13,864 nucleotides of DNA from CAWKEY01 sp963848675. GTDB lineage: Bacteria > Pseudomonadota > Gammaproteobacteria > Methylococcales > Methylomonadaceae. The notes beneath the pieces are model-generated. The model was given only the letters and a program-made list of their open reading frames with translations. It had not been told where the DNA came from and made no database searches. The stretch spans positions 1-13,864 of the forward strand of contig CAWKEY010000059.1 in the NCBI GenBank assembly GCA_963848675.1. The letters run 5' to 3'. Position numbers and translations under genes: made by a program. Below, piece by piece: positions 1 to 6,891 of the stretch (positions are counted from its first letter, which is position 1; each line of letters opens with the position of its first letter).

Positions 1-16
1 GCACCGACCAAAAAGC

Positions 17-304
17 GGTAGGTATAGGTTCCGGGTCGAGGTCGTTTTCGGTAGGTATAGGTTCCGGGTAGCGGTAGGTATAGGTTCCGGGTGGTCTTTT
101 AGTAACCATTTTTAATAATTTAAACCCCGAAAAAGCGGTAGGTATAGGTTCCGGGTCATGGTCTTTCGGTAGGTATAGGTTCCAGCATAGGTAGGTATAG
201 GTTCCGGGTGGCGATTTTTTAGGTAGGTATAGGTTCCGGGTCAGCTCAAAAGCGGTAGGTATAGGTTCCGGGTCATAGCCTTTCGGTAGGTATAGGTTCC
301 GGGT
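17..304 (+). repeat. Iteron array of a plasmid replication origin, nine direct repeats
   Basis: The unit GGTAGGTATAGGTTCCGGGT occurs nine times in the same orientation, starting at 17, 50, 73, 137, 168, 190, 222, 254 and 285. Eight copies are perfect; the copy at 168 loses its last four bases (ends AGCA). Start-to-start distances are 33, 23, 64, 31, 22, 32, 32 and 31 bp, close to whole numbers of helical turns (2, 3 or 6), so bound Rep monomers would lie on one face of the DNA. Such arrays are known to bind the plasmid initiator (RepA/TrfA/Pi type) and to control copy number by handcuffing. The Rep gene is not in the window and probably lies to the left. Seen directly: the repeats. Inferred: oriV function. 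Confidence 0.93.
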
Positions 305-413
305 CAATTTTTTAAGGCTTTGTTTAAGAAAGATAAAAAGGCCTTTTTTTTACCCTTATCCTTTTAACCTTATATTTATCCTTTTATTTAACCATTCCAT
401 AGCCTGTGGATAA
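305..413. other. Putative oriV unwinding region with DnaA box
   Basis: Directly after the last iteron comes a strongly AT-rich stretch with a perfect palindrome AAAAAGGCCTTTTT (335-348) and two direct copies of TTATCCTTTTA starting at 356 and 376, exactly 20 bp apart. These resemble the short AT-rich repeats of a DNA unwinding element. TGTGGATAA at 405-413 is a perfect consensus DnaA box (TTATCCACA on the other strand). Iterons, AT-rich repeats and a DnaA box in this order are the standard layout of an iteron-plasmid origin. The palindrome followed by a T run could also act as a terminator for a gene entering from the left. Confidence 0.8.
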
Positions 414-508
414 CTCACGACTAAGCCAAAAAATGAGAAAGATAAAGTCAAAGCTTATCAGGCCAAACAGATGCTGTTAGCCATCGACAAGTTAAAGTGG
501 GAATCCAA

Positions 509-676
509 ATGAATATTGAATATTACGCTTATTGTCTTATCTGCTCACCAGAAGATAATGAGCATGTAGGCTCTGCGTCGAACTACCTTGAATCGCTTAG
601 CCGGGGTAAAATTTGGGACAAACAGGAAGATGTATGGCAATTGACGAAAACTGAAAAATCCAACACTTTCTATTAA
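509..676 (+). CDS. Small hypothetical protein, 55 aa
   Basis: An uninterrupted ORF starting MNIEYYAYCLICSPEDNEH and ending KSNTFY, followed by TAA. No family is recognised. Its ATG overlaps the TGA of an upstream reading frame (ATGA at 509-512), the arrangement of translationally coupled genes. The Shine-Dalgarno is weak (GTGGGA about 6 nt upstream). The protein is acidic-to-neutral, has no membrane segment and has two Cys near the N-terminus. Its place beside the origin would suit a small copy-control or accessory gene, but nothing in the sequence shows that. It could be a chance ORF. Confidence 0.3.
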   Translation: MNIEYYAYCLICSPEDNEHVGSASNYLESLSRGKIWDKQEDVWQLTKTEKSNTFY

Positions 677-934
677 TTGCCATCCTTGGCAATTGTACCA
701 GATAAACGATTGATTTACCTTTTTAATATTTTTAGTAAAGCATTAATTCCTAATCACACAACAGCACCGACAAAGCTATACCATTCAACAAAGCTTTTTG
801 TTTTACGCCAGAAAGGAATAAGAGTAGGGCGGTTTCCCTGAAGTTCTTACTCAATCAGTGGCGCGCGTAGCTGTCGGGCATGGAAACCCGCCGAATGGCC
901 TAATAAACGATGGGTTTTAAAGGCTCAGTAGTTT
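677..934. other. Intergenic, no convincing gene
   Basis: No ORF with a credible start was found between the small ORF and the 3' end of kfrA. The left half is AT-rich. The only structure near the kfrA stop is a weak inverted pair, AAACCC (884-889) and GGGTTT (912-917) with a 22-nt loop, too poor to call a terminator with confidence. Confidence 0.5.
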
Positions 935-1879
935 TTAGTTAGGTGGTGTTTTCTTTGCCCCAGTAGTTTTCGATGGCTGATGGCTGCTAAGCGCCTGTAT
1001 GAGTTCGGCAGCTTGGGCTTTCGTGGCCTCCAGTTGTCCGCGTAATTGAGCGGCTTCCTCGCGGGCTGTAGCCGCTTGTTTGTGTGCGTCGTCTCTGTCG
1101 GCCTCGATCTTCGTTAAACGTTCGGCAACGCGGTGAGTTTCCTCGGCGGTGCGCTTGCGTTGTTCTTGGTGAGTTTGTTCAGCGACAGCGGCTTGGGCTT
1201 TTACGGTCGCCAGTTCTGCGCGACCCTGGTCGCGTTCAGCCATTAACGATTGAACCGCTTTTTTCTGCTCGGCTAGTTCCGTCTGGATTCTTTCCAGTTC
1301 GACGGCGTGTTGTTCGCCGGCACTCTTGGCGGTCTGTTCGGTTAACGCCAGGCGTTCCCGCAATTGCGCCAGTTCTACGGCTTGTTTTTGGCTAAAGGTC
1401 TGAGTTTCGGCCAAGCGCTTTTCAAAAGCTTCCGATTCGGCTCTGACTTCATTCAATTTGCTTTCCAAATCATCGACCGTACTGGATGCATCGGTTAATT
1501 CGCGTTCGGCCTGTTCCCGCTGATCGCCGGCGGCTCTGACCACTTCGGCCACCCGGCGCTCTGCGGCTTTTACCGCCTTATCGTTTAATTCAACGGCCAG
1601 CATGGCAAGGCGTTCTGTGAGTGTTTTAGTGACAATAGCCACTTCCTCGGCTACCTCGATAGGCAATTCCGCCACCGGTTCCGCTCTGGTCACAGACTGG
1701 CTGGACAGATACTCATCCCAAACCTGTTTAAGCCGACTGGGATTACCGCCACCCACCTTCTGGCGTAAAGCAAAGCCGGTGATATTACGACCGGCATCAC
1801 GCAGCTCTTGACCGGCTTGAATGATGGCTTCCGGCGCAAATTCGGCAGGGCGCCCGGTTTGTAGGGTGGTGGTTTGCAT
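935..1879 (-). CDS. kfrA: KfrA-family DNA-binding protein with long coiled coil
   Basis: This 314-aa protein has the KfrA layout. An N-terminal part (about residues 10-115) matches the KfrA_N DNA-binding region and includes GQELRDAGRNITGFALRQK and GGGNPSRLKQVWDEYL. From about residue 110 to 300 it is an uninterrupted Ala/Glu/Gln/Lys/Arg-rich coiled coil, followed by a short basic tail KTTGAKKTPPN. In IncP and related plasmids KfrA is an autoregulated DNA-binding protein thought to build a filamentous scaffold that supports plasmid stability and partition. The start is supported by AAAGGAG seven bases before the ATG. The upstream DNA has AT-rich direct repeats that are plausible operators. It is separate from the mob operon downstream in the map and has no partition partner beside it in the window. 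Confidence 0.85.
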   Translation of the reverse strand: MQTTTLQTGRPAEFAPEAIIQAGQELRDAGRNITGFALRQKVGGGNPSRLKQVWDEYLSSQSVTRAEPVAELPIEVAEEVAIVTKTLTERLAMLAVELNDKAVKAAERRVAEVVRAAGDQREQAERELTDASSTVDDLESKLNEVRAESEAFEKRLAETQTFSQKQAVELAQLRERLALTEQTAKSAGEQHAVELERIQTELAEQKKAVQSLMAERDQGRAELATVKAQAAVAEQTHQEQRKRTAEETHRVAERLTKIEADRDDAHKQAATAREEAAQLRGQLEATKAQAAELIQALSSHQPSKTTGAKKTPPN

Positions 1880-1914
1880 GAGGATTTCTCCTTTGAGGTG
1901 ACGGGTTCAATATA

Positions 1915-1985
1915 GCACAAATAAAATAATAAACAAACTATTATAATAACAAATAAACGAACAAAGAAATAAACAAATAAAGTAA
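1915..1985 (-). promoter_or_regulatory. AT-rich repeat array upstream of kfrA, probable operator/promoter
   Basis: On the plus strand AATAAAC occurs at 1928-1934, 1952-1958 and 1968-1974, with the variant AATAAAG at 1977-1983 and several AACAAA units between. The block is almost free of G and C and sits 40-100 bp before the kfrA start. KfrA proteins are known to bind and repress their own promoters, so the repeats are likely operator half-sites. The assignment rests on position and repetition only. Confidence 0.5.
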
Positions 1986-2232
1986 CTAGCTTATTATTTA
2001 ATTGCTTCCGCAGCGTGACAAATGACCTTCATTTGTAAAACCCGCGAAAATGACCGGCTTTGCGTTTTTATGGCTTAAGATAGGGATTGGTATGGCTGAA
2101 CTGGATAAATCGCCGCCACGGGCTTGAGTCGGCGTTTTTTGAGCCGGAAAGACCAAAGCAGTAGGCCGCTTAAAGTGGGGCTGGGTGATGGACTAAAAAA
2201 GTATTGCCGGCATTGATTCAAGACATGAGAAC
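1986..2232. other. Intergenic between kfrA and the mob operon
   Basis: No supported gene. It holds a terminator-like hairpin (CGCCG at 2111-2115, CGGCG at 2130-2134, then TTTTTT to 2140) oriented for the plus strand, although no plus-strand gene precedes it. A 25-codon frame (2050 to about 2126, plus) ends inside the hairpin and could be the tail of a lost gene. No partition site or iteron-like repeat was seen. Confidence 0.4.
2111..2140 (+). terminator. Orphan rho-independent terminator-like hairpin
   Basis: Five-base-pair GC arms CGCCG/CGGCG with a 14-nt loop are followed immediately by six T. The stem is short and no intact gene reads into it on this strand, so it may be a relic of a deleted plus-strand gene or a chance structure. 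Confidence 0.35.
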
Positions 2233-2382
2233 TCATTCAGTGCCGAATGAATCACCGACTTGCATGGATACCTTGTCACAAAAGGGTAGGGCGGTTTGAT
2301 GGGTTCTCAGGAATTCCGAGACCACCATGCCGCCGGCATTAGCAGTGCTTTCGCCGTGACGAATGAAGGTGAGGGTTTTCAT
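2233..2382 (-). pseudogene. Internally deleted histidine phosphatase (RHG family) fragment
   Basis: The frame starting MKTLTFIRHGESTANAGG carries the catalytic RHGES signature of the histidine phosphatase (phosphoglycerate mutase-like) superfamily. It then jumps to VVSEFLRTHQTALPFCDKV, which in intact members (the SxxxRTxQTA segment) lies some 30-40 residues further on. It stops soon after, at 49 aa, against roughly 160-200 for the family. It has its own Shine-Dalgarno-like GGAAAG about 7 nt before the ATG at 2382, so it once was probably a separate gene. It is now also in frame with the membrane-protein gene upstream. The second catalytic histidine region is missing, so no activity is expected. 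Confidence 0.7.
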
Positions 2383-3069
2383 AAGGCCGCTTTCCGTTAT
2401 TTTTAAGGTAATCGCCAGCCGTAAATCTCGGCTGAACCGTCGCTTTTTAGTGACCGGATGTGGATAACACAGGCCCTTTTCGATCTTCCAGCCCGGTTGA
2501 TTGCAATGGATCAAGGCGCCGAGGCTACCGGCTTGCGCCAGTCGATAGGCGGTTTTACCTTCCGGCGTATTGGCCCAGGCAGCTGCGGCTTTTTCGTCTT
2601 TAGCCTCAGCATATCCAAACCCATAGCCTGAGTTATAGCCCGCATCGTAGGCCGTGCTGTGCAAATACCAGCCGAATCCCCCAAACGCCAAGAAAGCCAC
2701 CGCCAGACAACCTGCCGCCCACTGCCACATCTGTTTGCTGGCGGTGTGATTCGCTACCTCCTGAGCGGTTCTGGCGATGGCTTTGGCCAAATCCGCTTTG
2801 GTCGCTTCCGCCGAAGCCAACATCAGGCTATCCGCCGTTTCCTTAAAACCGGCCAGGGTTTCACTCGCGGCCAGCGCTATCGCCTTCGGAAACCGTTCGT
2901 ACTGGTCTTGGTAGTACTGTAAGGCCATCAATACTAACCACAGGGCGTCATTGTTTTTTAACTGAAGTGCATCCCTGACCCGGTAGAGCTGTTGCCGTTC
3001 GGTATCACTGGGTTGTCGTCCGAGTAGCTTAACAAAGCTCTCGTCCAGGCTGTTGCCCCCCTCACTCAT
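2233..3069 (-). CDS. TraM/StbC-position membrane protein with an in-frame histidine phosphatase remnant at its C-terminus
   Basis: This 278-aa protein is the third gene of the oriT-flanking operon. Its ATG overlaps the stop of the ParA-like gene (ATGAGTGA), so translation is probably coupled. Residues 1-110 are soluble and helical (SLDESFVKLLGRQPSDTERQQ, then Ala-rich helices). One membrane segment is clear at about 113-136 (MWQWAAGCLAVAFLAFGGFGWYL). It is followed by a Gly/Tyr-rich stretch (AYDAGYNSGYGFGYAEAK) and a basic segment KKRRFSRDL. Position matches traM of RK2 or stbC of IncW plasmids, though sequence homology cannot be confirmed by eye. The last 49 residues (MKTLTFIRHGESTANAGG onward) are a truncated histidine phosphatase start, not part of the transfer protein, so the natural C-terminus is probably near residue 229. 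Confidence 0.7.
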   Translation of the reverse strand: MSEGGNSLDESFVKLLGRQPSDTERQQLYRVRDALQLKNNDALWLVLMALQYYQDQYERFPKAIALAASETLAGFKETADSLMLASAEATKADLAKAIARTAQEVANHTASKQMWQWAAGCLAVAFLAFGGFGWYLHSTAYDAGYNSGYGFGYAEAKDEKAAAAWANTPEGKTAYRLAQAGSLGALIHCNQPGWKIEKGLCYPHPVTKKRRFSRDLRLAITLKITESGLMKTLTFIRHGESTANAGGMVVSEFLRTHQTALPFCDKVSMQVGDSFGTE

Positions 3070-3745
3070 GAATCACAGCCTCAAGGGTTTTCTTCACTTC
3101 GGTTTTCCATCGGGACAATTCTGCACGGTTGCCTATCGGCAGTTCTTTTAAGGCTTTGGCGATACTCAGCCGTTTACTGTAAATATCGTCGCTAACCCGA
3201 TCCGCCAAATCCGGAAAATTTAACGACAGACCACCGCGCGATTCGACGGCGGTACGGATTTTAGAACCGTTATAAAGCTCAAACTTCTTTTCCTCGCCGA
3301 AATAACCGTTTCTGACCACATGCACCCTGCTGTCCGGAATCGCGTCCATGTATTCCTTGAGTAGTTCCAGACTATCCCGCTGCCGGTTAATCACCCACAG
3401 CGTCACCAGATCACGTTTCAGTTCCGCCAGCGTGCTATTCAAGGTAGCGCCATAGGCGCTAACGCCCTGGTTATTCCGGGCGGCGGTATTGATCACCACC
3501 ACGCACTCGGGTTTGCTATCGCACAAATTCACCAATTGTATCCAGCCGTCCGCCTCATCCAGATTGAGCAATTGGGTTTCCACGCACTCGCCATAACCTT
3601 TCCAGACATCCGGGTTACTGGTATCCGATTCAATCAACAACACGCTTTCGCCTTGTTCTTGCAAATAATCGATGATGGCCATCGACACCATGCTTTTACC
3701 GACACCGCCTTTGCTACCGCCGATCAAATATATTTTTTTAGCCAT
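3062..3745 (-). CDS. traL: ParA/MinD-type ATPase of the transfer operon (TraL/StbB-like)
   Basis: A 227-aa P-loop ATPase with a deviant Walker A motif GGSKGGVGKS at residues 9-18; both the signature lysine (K12) and the P-loop lysine (K17) are present. A Walker B-like segment ECVVVINTAA lies near residues 80-89 and a LWVINRQRDS strand near 116-125. The family binds ATP and positions plasmid or relaxosome complexes. In RK2 the gene in this position is traL, and in R388 the comparable ATPase is stbB. The start has AAGGA about 10 nt upstream. It lies 54 bp after the TraK-like gene and overlaps the next gene by 8 bp. It may couple plasmid positioning with transfer; this is inferred from the family. 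Confidence 0.8.
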   Translation of the reverse strand: MAKKIYLIGGSKGGVGKSMVSMAIIDYLQEQGESVLLIESDTSNPDVWKGYGECVETQLLNLDEADGWIQLVNLCDSKPECVVVINTAARNNQGVSAYGATLNSTLAELKRDLVTLWVINRQRDSLELLKEYMDAIPDSRVHVVRNGYFGEEKKFELYNGSKIRTAVESRGGLSLNFPDLADRVSDDIYSKRLSIAKALKELPIGNRAELSRWKTEVKKTLEAVIHE

Positions 3746-3799
3746 GATGATTTTTCCTTAAATTAAGCTGCTTATTCAATGAAACTGATTAATCCCTCT

Positions 3800-4183
3800 T
3801 TAAATATCGTCACTATCCGGTTTTGGCGTAAAGGATGCTTCCGACTCTTTAGACTGTTGTCCGGTTTCTGCTGCTTGCTTATTCACTGGCGTTACCGTTT
3901 TTTTCGATTCGGTTTTATGTGCCGTTTTTGAATCTTTATTTTTCCCGGCTTTAATCCGCTGTAAATAACTCTTCAGGGTAGGTGTGGTAATATCCAAACC
4001 TTCGCCGCGTAAAGTTTCCGCGATTTGATCCAGCGTATAGCCGCGTTTTTGCAAGAGTGCTATCTCTTTTGACAGCAATTTTACCGCATCCTGTTTACTG
4101 TGTTCCTGCTTCTTTTTTTCGATGACCGGCATGTTTTTCAACTTAGCCGCAATCGCCTCTAGTTTTTCATTGGTGTATCCCAT
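3800..4183 (-). CDS. traK: TraK/StbA-like oriT-binding protein
   Basis: The frame is open far upstream into oriT, but the real start is most likely the ATG at 4183. It has GGAG seven bases before it, and only from there does the protein look natural (127 aa, near the 134 of RK2 TraK). Residues about 1-85 form a helical, basic DNA-binding part (KLLSKEIALLQKRGYTLDQI, then TTPTLKSYLQRIK). That recalls the GY...IxxxLR...TLKxYLxR pattern of TraK. The last 45 residues are a low-complexity Lys/Ser/Thr/Glu tail. In RK2, TraK binds and bends the leading region next to nic. Here the gene lies directly beside oriT on the expected side and heads the operon. StbA of IncW plasmids is an alternative label. 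Confidence 0.65.
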   Translation of the reverse strand: MGYTNEKLEAIAAKLKNMPVIEKKKQEHSKQDAVKLLSKEIALLQKRGYTLDQIAETLRGEGLDITTPTLKSYLQRIKAGKNKDSKTAHKTESKKTVTPVNKQAAETGQQSKESEASFTPKPDSDDI

Positions 4184-4311
4184 CGATTCACTCCGTTGCT
4201 TACTGTGTTCAATACTGTTTATCGGTAGACAGCATAAAACGAATTGTCGTGATTGAAAAGCTGTTTTAAACAGTCTAAGATCGTACGCTTTAAGTAAGCC
4301 TAACCATTGAT

Positions 4312-4359
4312 ACAGGATGGCCCTTGGAATACACATACTAGCGTATGTGCTTCCAAGGG
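4312..4359 (-). promoter_or_regulatory. Putative nic site and adjacent relaxosome inverted repeat
   Basis: Outer arms CCCTTGGAA (4321-4329) and TTCCAAGGG (4351-4359) enclose inner arms CACATAC (4332-4338) and GTATGTG (4343-4349) around TAGC. Reading the minus strand, the repeat ends two bases before ATCCTG, and cleavage is predicted between the bases paired to 4313 and 4312. The nested repeat immediately before the nick matches the layout of RK2 oriT, where TraJ binds the repeat. The exact nick position is inferred from consensus. Confidence 0.72.
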
Positions 4360-4407
4360 ACGCCGGACCATTCGGCGCTACGCTTCTCACAGTCCGGCTC
4401 AATCCTG

Positions 4408-4424
4408 CCAGGGGATGCCCCTGG
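4408..4424. repeat. Perfect hairpin within oriT
   Basis: CCAGGGG and CCCCTGG form a 7-bp perfect stem with a 3-nt loop, starting at the last base of the plus-strand ATCCTGC. It could be a second protein-binding or replication-priming structure of oriT, or a relic of a second nic-like site. Confidence 0.5.
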
Positions 4425-4611
4425 ATCCCTAAATGCGCGGCGCTATCGCTACTTGCATTCAAGACACACATAGCTCGATACGGCACGGCATGATGTAAAG
4501 GCCCCCATCGGTCAACGCCGCACCGATGTGGCCGAAACGAGTCAGCGGCGAGGATGCTATGACACCGATACCCCTTAACCAGCGTCATGGAATTTAAAAG
4601 GAGATAGCCAC

Positions 4612-4932
4612 ATGGTATTTGAAACACTCGGCGTTGAACCGCTGGACGCCATGCTAAGGCTGCGCCTCACGGCCAGCGAAAAAGAACGCCTACGCGAAGA
4701 CGCAGACCTAGCGGCCTTAAGCATGTCGGAACTGGTGCGCCGCCGCTACTTCGGCAGGCCGATTATCGCCAATGCCGATGCGATCATGATTAAAGAACTG
4801 CGCCGCTTGGGCGGCTTAGTCAAACATGTGCATAACGAAAGCAACGGCGTTAATAGCAAGGAAACCGCCGAGGTGCTGGTGGCGCTGAAAGCCTACATCG
4901 AGAGTTTAAGCTGTGGTCGTCAAAAAAATTAA
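4612..4932 (+). CDS. traJ: TraJ/MobC-like relaxosome accessory protein
   Basis: A 106-aa protein starting at an ATG with AAGGAG 8 nt upstream. Residues about 12-50 (AMLRLRLTASEKERLREDADLAALSMSELVRRR) show a beta strand plus two helices, as in the ribbon-helix-helix proteins of the TraJ/MobC group. The C-terminal half (IKELRRLGGLVKHVHNES... ALKAYIESL) is the helical LxRxGxxxxxHxxN pattern typical of MobC-like accessory factors. These proteins bind the inverted repeat beside nic and guide the relaxase. The gene overlaps traI by 20 bp, so the two are co-translated. It is next to oriT and reads away from it, as traJ does in RK2. Confidence 0.85.
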   Translation: MVFETLGVEPLDAMLRLRLTASEKERLREDADLAALSMSELVRRRYFGRPIIANADAIMIKELRRLGGLVKHVHNESNGVNSKETAEVLVALKAYIESLSCGRQKN

Positions 4933-6604
4933 AAACCCGAAAAAATCCGCCAGCAAAGCCGGCCGTATCGGCGGGCTATTGGATTATATTCTCAACCCCG
5001 AAAGCAAAAATGAAAACGAGAAGTGCGTCTATGCCGGTTCGCGAGGTTTTTTGACGGACAGCCCCCAAAGCCAGAAAGCGGAAATGCTGGCCTTGTCCCA
5101 GGAGGCGGTCAGAAGCAAAGACACCGTCAATCACTACGTCATCAGCTGGCAAGCAGGCGAACAACCCAGCCATCAACAGATAGACGAAGCGGTGAACCTC
5201 TTCCTGGATGAATTAGGACTGAACGACCACCAGACGGTGTACGGCCTTCACGCCGACACCGATAATCTACACCTGCACCTGGTCATCAACCGGGTGCATC
5301 CGGAGACGCTGAAAGTCGTCAAGCCGAATAAAGGCTTTGATATTGAAGCTGCACACAAAGCCATTGCTCGCATCGAACACGCCCAAGGTTGGCATCGTGA
5401 ACCACGCGGACGCTATCAAGTATTGGAAAACGGCGAGCTGGGACGGGAGCACATCGACACGGCGTTGGATGCGGCGCGAAAGCAGCGGCAACCCGATCAG
5501 GTCACGCGAGACCGTGAGCAACGTACTGGCGAGAAATCGGCGCAACGGGTGGTGATTGAAGACGGCGCAGCGATCATCCAATCGGCAACCGATTGGCAAA
5601 CCTTACACCGGCAACTGGCCGAAAAAGGCATCCGCTACGAAAAAAAGGGCAGCGGAGCCATGCTGTTTGTCGGCGAGGTGGCCATCAAACCCAGCAGCGT
5701 GGATCGAGCGGCCAGTTTGCCGCATTTACAAAAACGCCTGGGGCCTTACCAGCCGCCCATTGACCGGTTAAACATCGTTGAGCGCGGGCCGGAACCGATC
5801 CAGGCGGCGCAACCCGGCTGGGAAACTTTCATTAAAGACCGGCAAGCCCACTATGCCGCCCGTAACGCCGCGACGCTGGCATTGCGCAAACGCCAGGACG
5901 CAGAACGCAAACAACTGGCGACGCAACAGAAAACCAAGCGCGAAACGATTTTAAAAGGCAGCTGGAAAGGCAAGGGCGATTTGCTGAATGCGATGCGCAG
6001 CATTCTCGCCGCCGAACAGGCCGCCGAGAAAGCCGGTCTCAAGGAAGGCCATCAACAGGCCTGGAAACAGTTACGCCAACAATACCGGCCCTTTCCGGAT
6101 TACGAGCAATGGCTACGGCAACAGCAACAGCCGGAACAAGCCGACGTTTGGCGTTATCGCCATACCGAGCCGCAGCGCATCCAAGGGGATACCCACGAAC
6201 CGCCGACGCCGCGAGACATCCGCGCGTATACGGCGAGAATTACTGGCCGGCAGGTGCACTATTTTCGGAAAGAAGATGCTGGCCAGATAGCAGTGCAAGG
6301 CGGCGCAGCATCTTTTGTAGACAAAGGCCGGGAGATTGACATTCACGACTGGCGTAACCGGGACTGCGTACTGGCGGCTTTGCAGCTGTCCGCGCAGAAA
6401 TGGGGCGGCTTCCGGATTAACGGTAATCCTGAATACAAAGTCCTGTGCGTCGAGTTGGCCGCTGAACACGGTTTTAAGATCAATAATCCAGAACTGCAAA
6501 CCGGCATCGAGAACGGGCGGCAGCGGCTACAGCAGGCGAGGACGCAAGCGGTGCAGAAAGAAACCGTACCGCAACCGGTGCATGAGCTGGGCCGGGGACG
6601 GTAA
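4913..6604 (+). CDS. traI: MOBP-family conjugative relaxase TraI with LPD7-type C-terminus
   Basis: This 563-aa relaxase nicks oriT by tyrosine transesterification and stays covalently bound to the 5' end of the transferred strand. The likely catalytic tyrosine is Y25 in GRIGGLLDYILNP. The metal-binding motif HADTDNLHLHLVINRVHPET supplies H113, H120 and H122. The relaxase domain spans about residues 1-170. A long charged, Gln-rich helical linker follows. About residues 430-540 (DIRAYTARITGRQVHYFRKE ... FRINGNPEYKVLCVELAAEHG) resemble the LPD7 domain found at the end of many MOBP relaxases. The start is the GTG at 4913, inside traJ, since no in-frame ATG precedes the KKIKNPKK segment. It is somewhat shorter than RK2 TraI (about 730 aa) but appears intact. 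No mating-pair genes are in the window, so the plasmid may be conjugative or only mobilizable. Confidence 0.93.
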   Translation: MVVKKIKNPKKSASKAGRIGGLLDYILNPESKNENEKCVYAGSRGFLTDSPQSQKAEMLALSQEAVRSKDTVNHYVISWQAGEQPSHQQIDEAVNLFLDELGLNDHQTVYGLHADTDNLHLHLVINRVHPETLKVVKPNKGFDIEAAHKAIARIEHAQGWHREPRGRYQVLENGELGREHIDTALDAARKQRQPDQVTRDREQRTGEKSAQRVVIEDGAAIIQSATDWQTLHRQLAEKGIRYEKKGSGAMLFVGEVAIKPSSVDRAASLPHLQKRLGPYQPPIDRLNIVERGPEPIQAAQPGWETFIKDRQAHYAARNAATLALRKRQDAERKQLATQQKTKRETILKGSWKGKGDLLNAMRSILAAEQAAEKAGLKEGHQQAWKQLRQQYRPFPDYEQWLRQQQQPEQADVWRYRHTEPQRIQGDTHEPPTPRDIRAYTARITGRQVHYFRKEDAGQIAVQGGAASFVDKGREIDIHDWRNRDCVLAALQLSAQKWGGFRINGNPEYKVLCVELAAEHGFKINNPELQTGIENGRQRLQQARTQAVQKETVPQPVHELGRGR

Positions 6605-6891
6605 GCTATCCGGCTGACGCCCGGTACTCGATGAACCGGCAAAACAGATGTAGGCTTGCAATTGACGGGCGCTCAAACCGACACTGAAATTATGTCATTG
6701 GCCATCGGCGGCCATCGACCCTAAGCAGCCAATGAAGATTAATTTGAAAAGACAAGAAAAGTCAAATAAGCTGCCATTAAAAATGTAGGTCCGATTAGTT
6801 TGCATAATCGCACATTCCGAAGCCAACATTCCTCCGATTACGCTATCGCTACGCGGACAGCCGACATGTTTCGTCGGCGGCTGATTGTAAA
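6605..6891. other. Intergenic DNA with REP-like palindromes between traI and the cassette array
   Basis: No gene is supported. It contains TCATTGGC (6695-6702) paired with GCCAATGA (6728-6735). It also has a palindrome GTCCGATTA (6789-6797)/TAATCGCAC (6805-6813) with one mismatch, and a related half-element CCGATTACGCTATCGC near 6833. CAGCCGAC/GTCGGCGGCTG (6858-6882) makes a further hairpin. The CCGATTA-type palindromes look like a dispersed repetitive extragenic element, but copy number cannot be judged from one window. The segment ends exactly at the core site GTTGGGC that opens the cassette array. Confidence 0.5.

Larger units (their letters stand above)
4184..4611. other. oriT: Origin of transfer (oriT) region, IncP-like
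   Basis: This 428-bp gap between divergent traK-like and traJ genes holds the expected oriT elements. On the minus strand a two-part inverted repeat (4321-4359) is followed by CC and CATCCTG|T (complement of 4312-4319), which fits the IncP nic consensus YATCCTG|Y. RK2 has the same order: TraJ-binding inverted repeat, then nic, then the TraK-bound leading region. A second ATCCTGC lies on the plus strand at 4402-4408, but it is preceded by A where the consensus has a pyrimidine. It abuts a perfect 7-bp hairpin CCAGGGG-ATG-CCCCTGG (4408-4424). Long spurious frames run through the region; no gene is supported in it. Confidence 0.8.

Noticed and set aside
1..304. CRISPR array
   Set aside because: The 20-bp repeats have very short, partly similar and unequal spacers (2-44 bp) in helical steps and sit by a DnaA box, which fits iterons and not CRISPR.
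1084..1395. Plus-strand frame inside kfrA and similar antisense frames in traI, DUF1254 and the 457-aa gene
   Set aside because: These are shadows of long real genes with strong codon bias; none has an independent start signal.
4402..4408. Plus-strand ATCCTGC as the main nic site
   Set aside because: It has A instead of a pyrimidine before ATCCTG and lacks the nested inverted repeat at the correct side. The minus-strand CATCCTG|T beside the repeat fits better, so this was kept only as a secondary candidate.
4184..4627. Extension of the traK-like frame to a 275-aa protein starting at 4627
   Set aside because: The extra N-terminal 147 residues run through the oriT repeats and overlap the traJ start. 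The ATG at 4183 has a good GGAG ribosome site, and only the downstream part has natural protein character.
6605..6625. CCGGCTGACGCC just after traI, which recalls the sequence after nic in RK2 oriT as I remember it
   Set aside because: The ATCCTG nic core and the inverted repeat are missing, the match is only 12 bases, and a complete oriT lies upstream. Probably coincidence.
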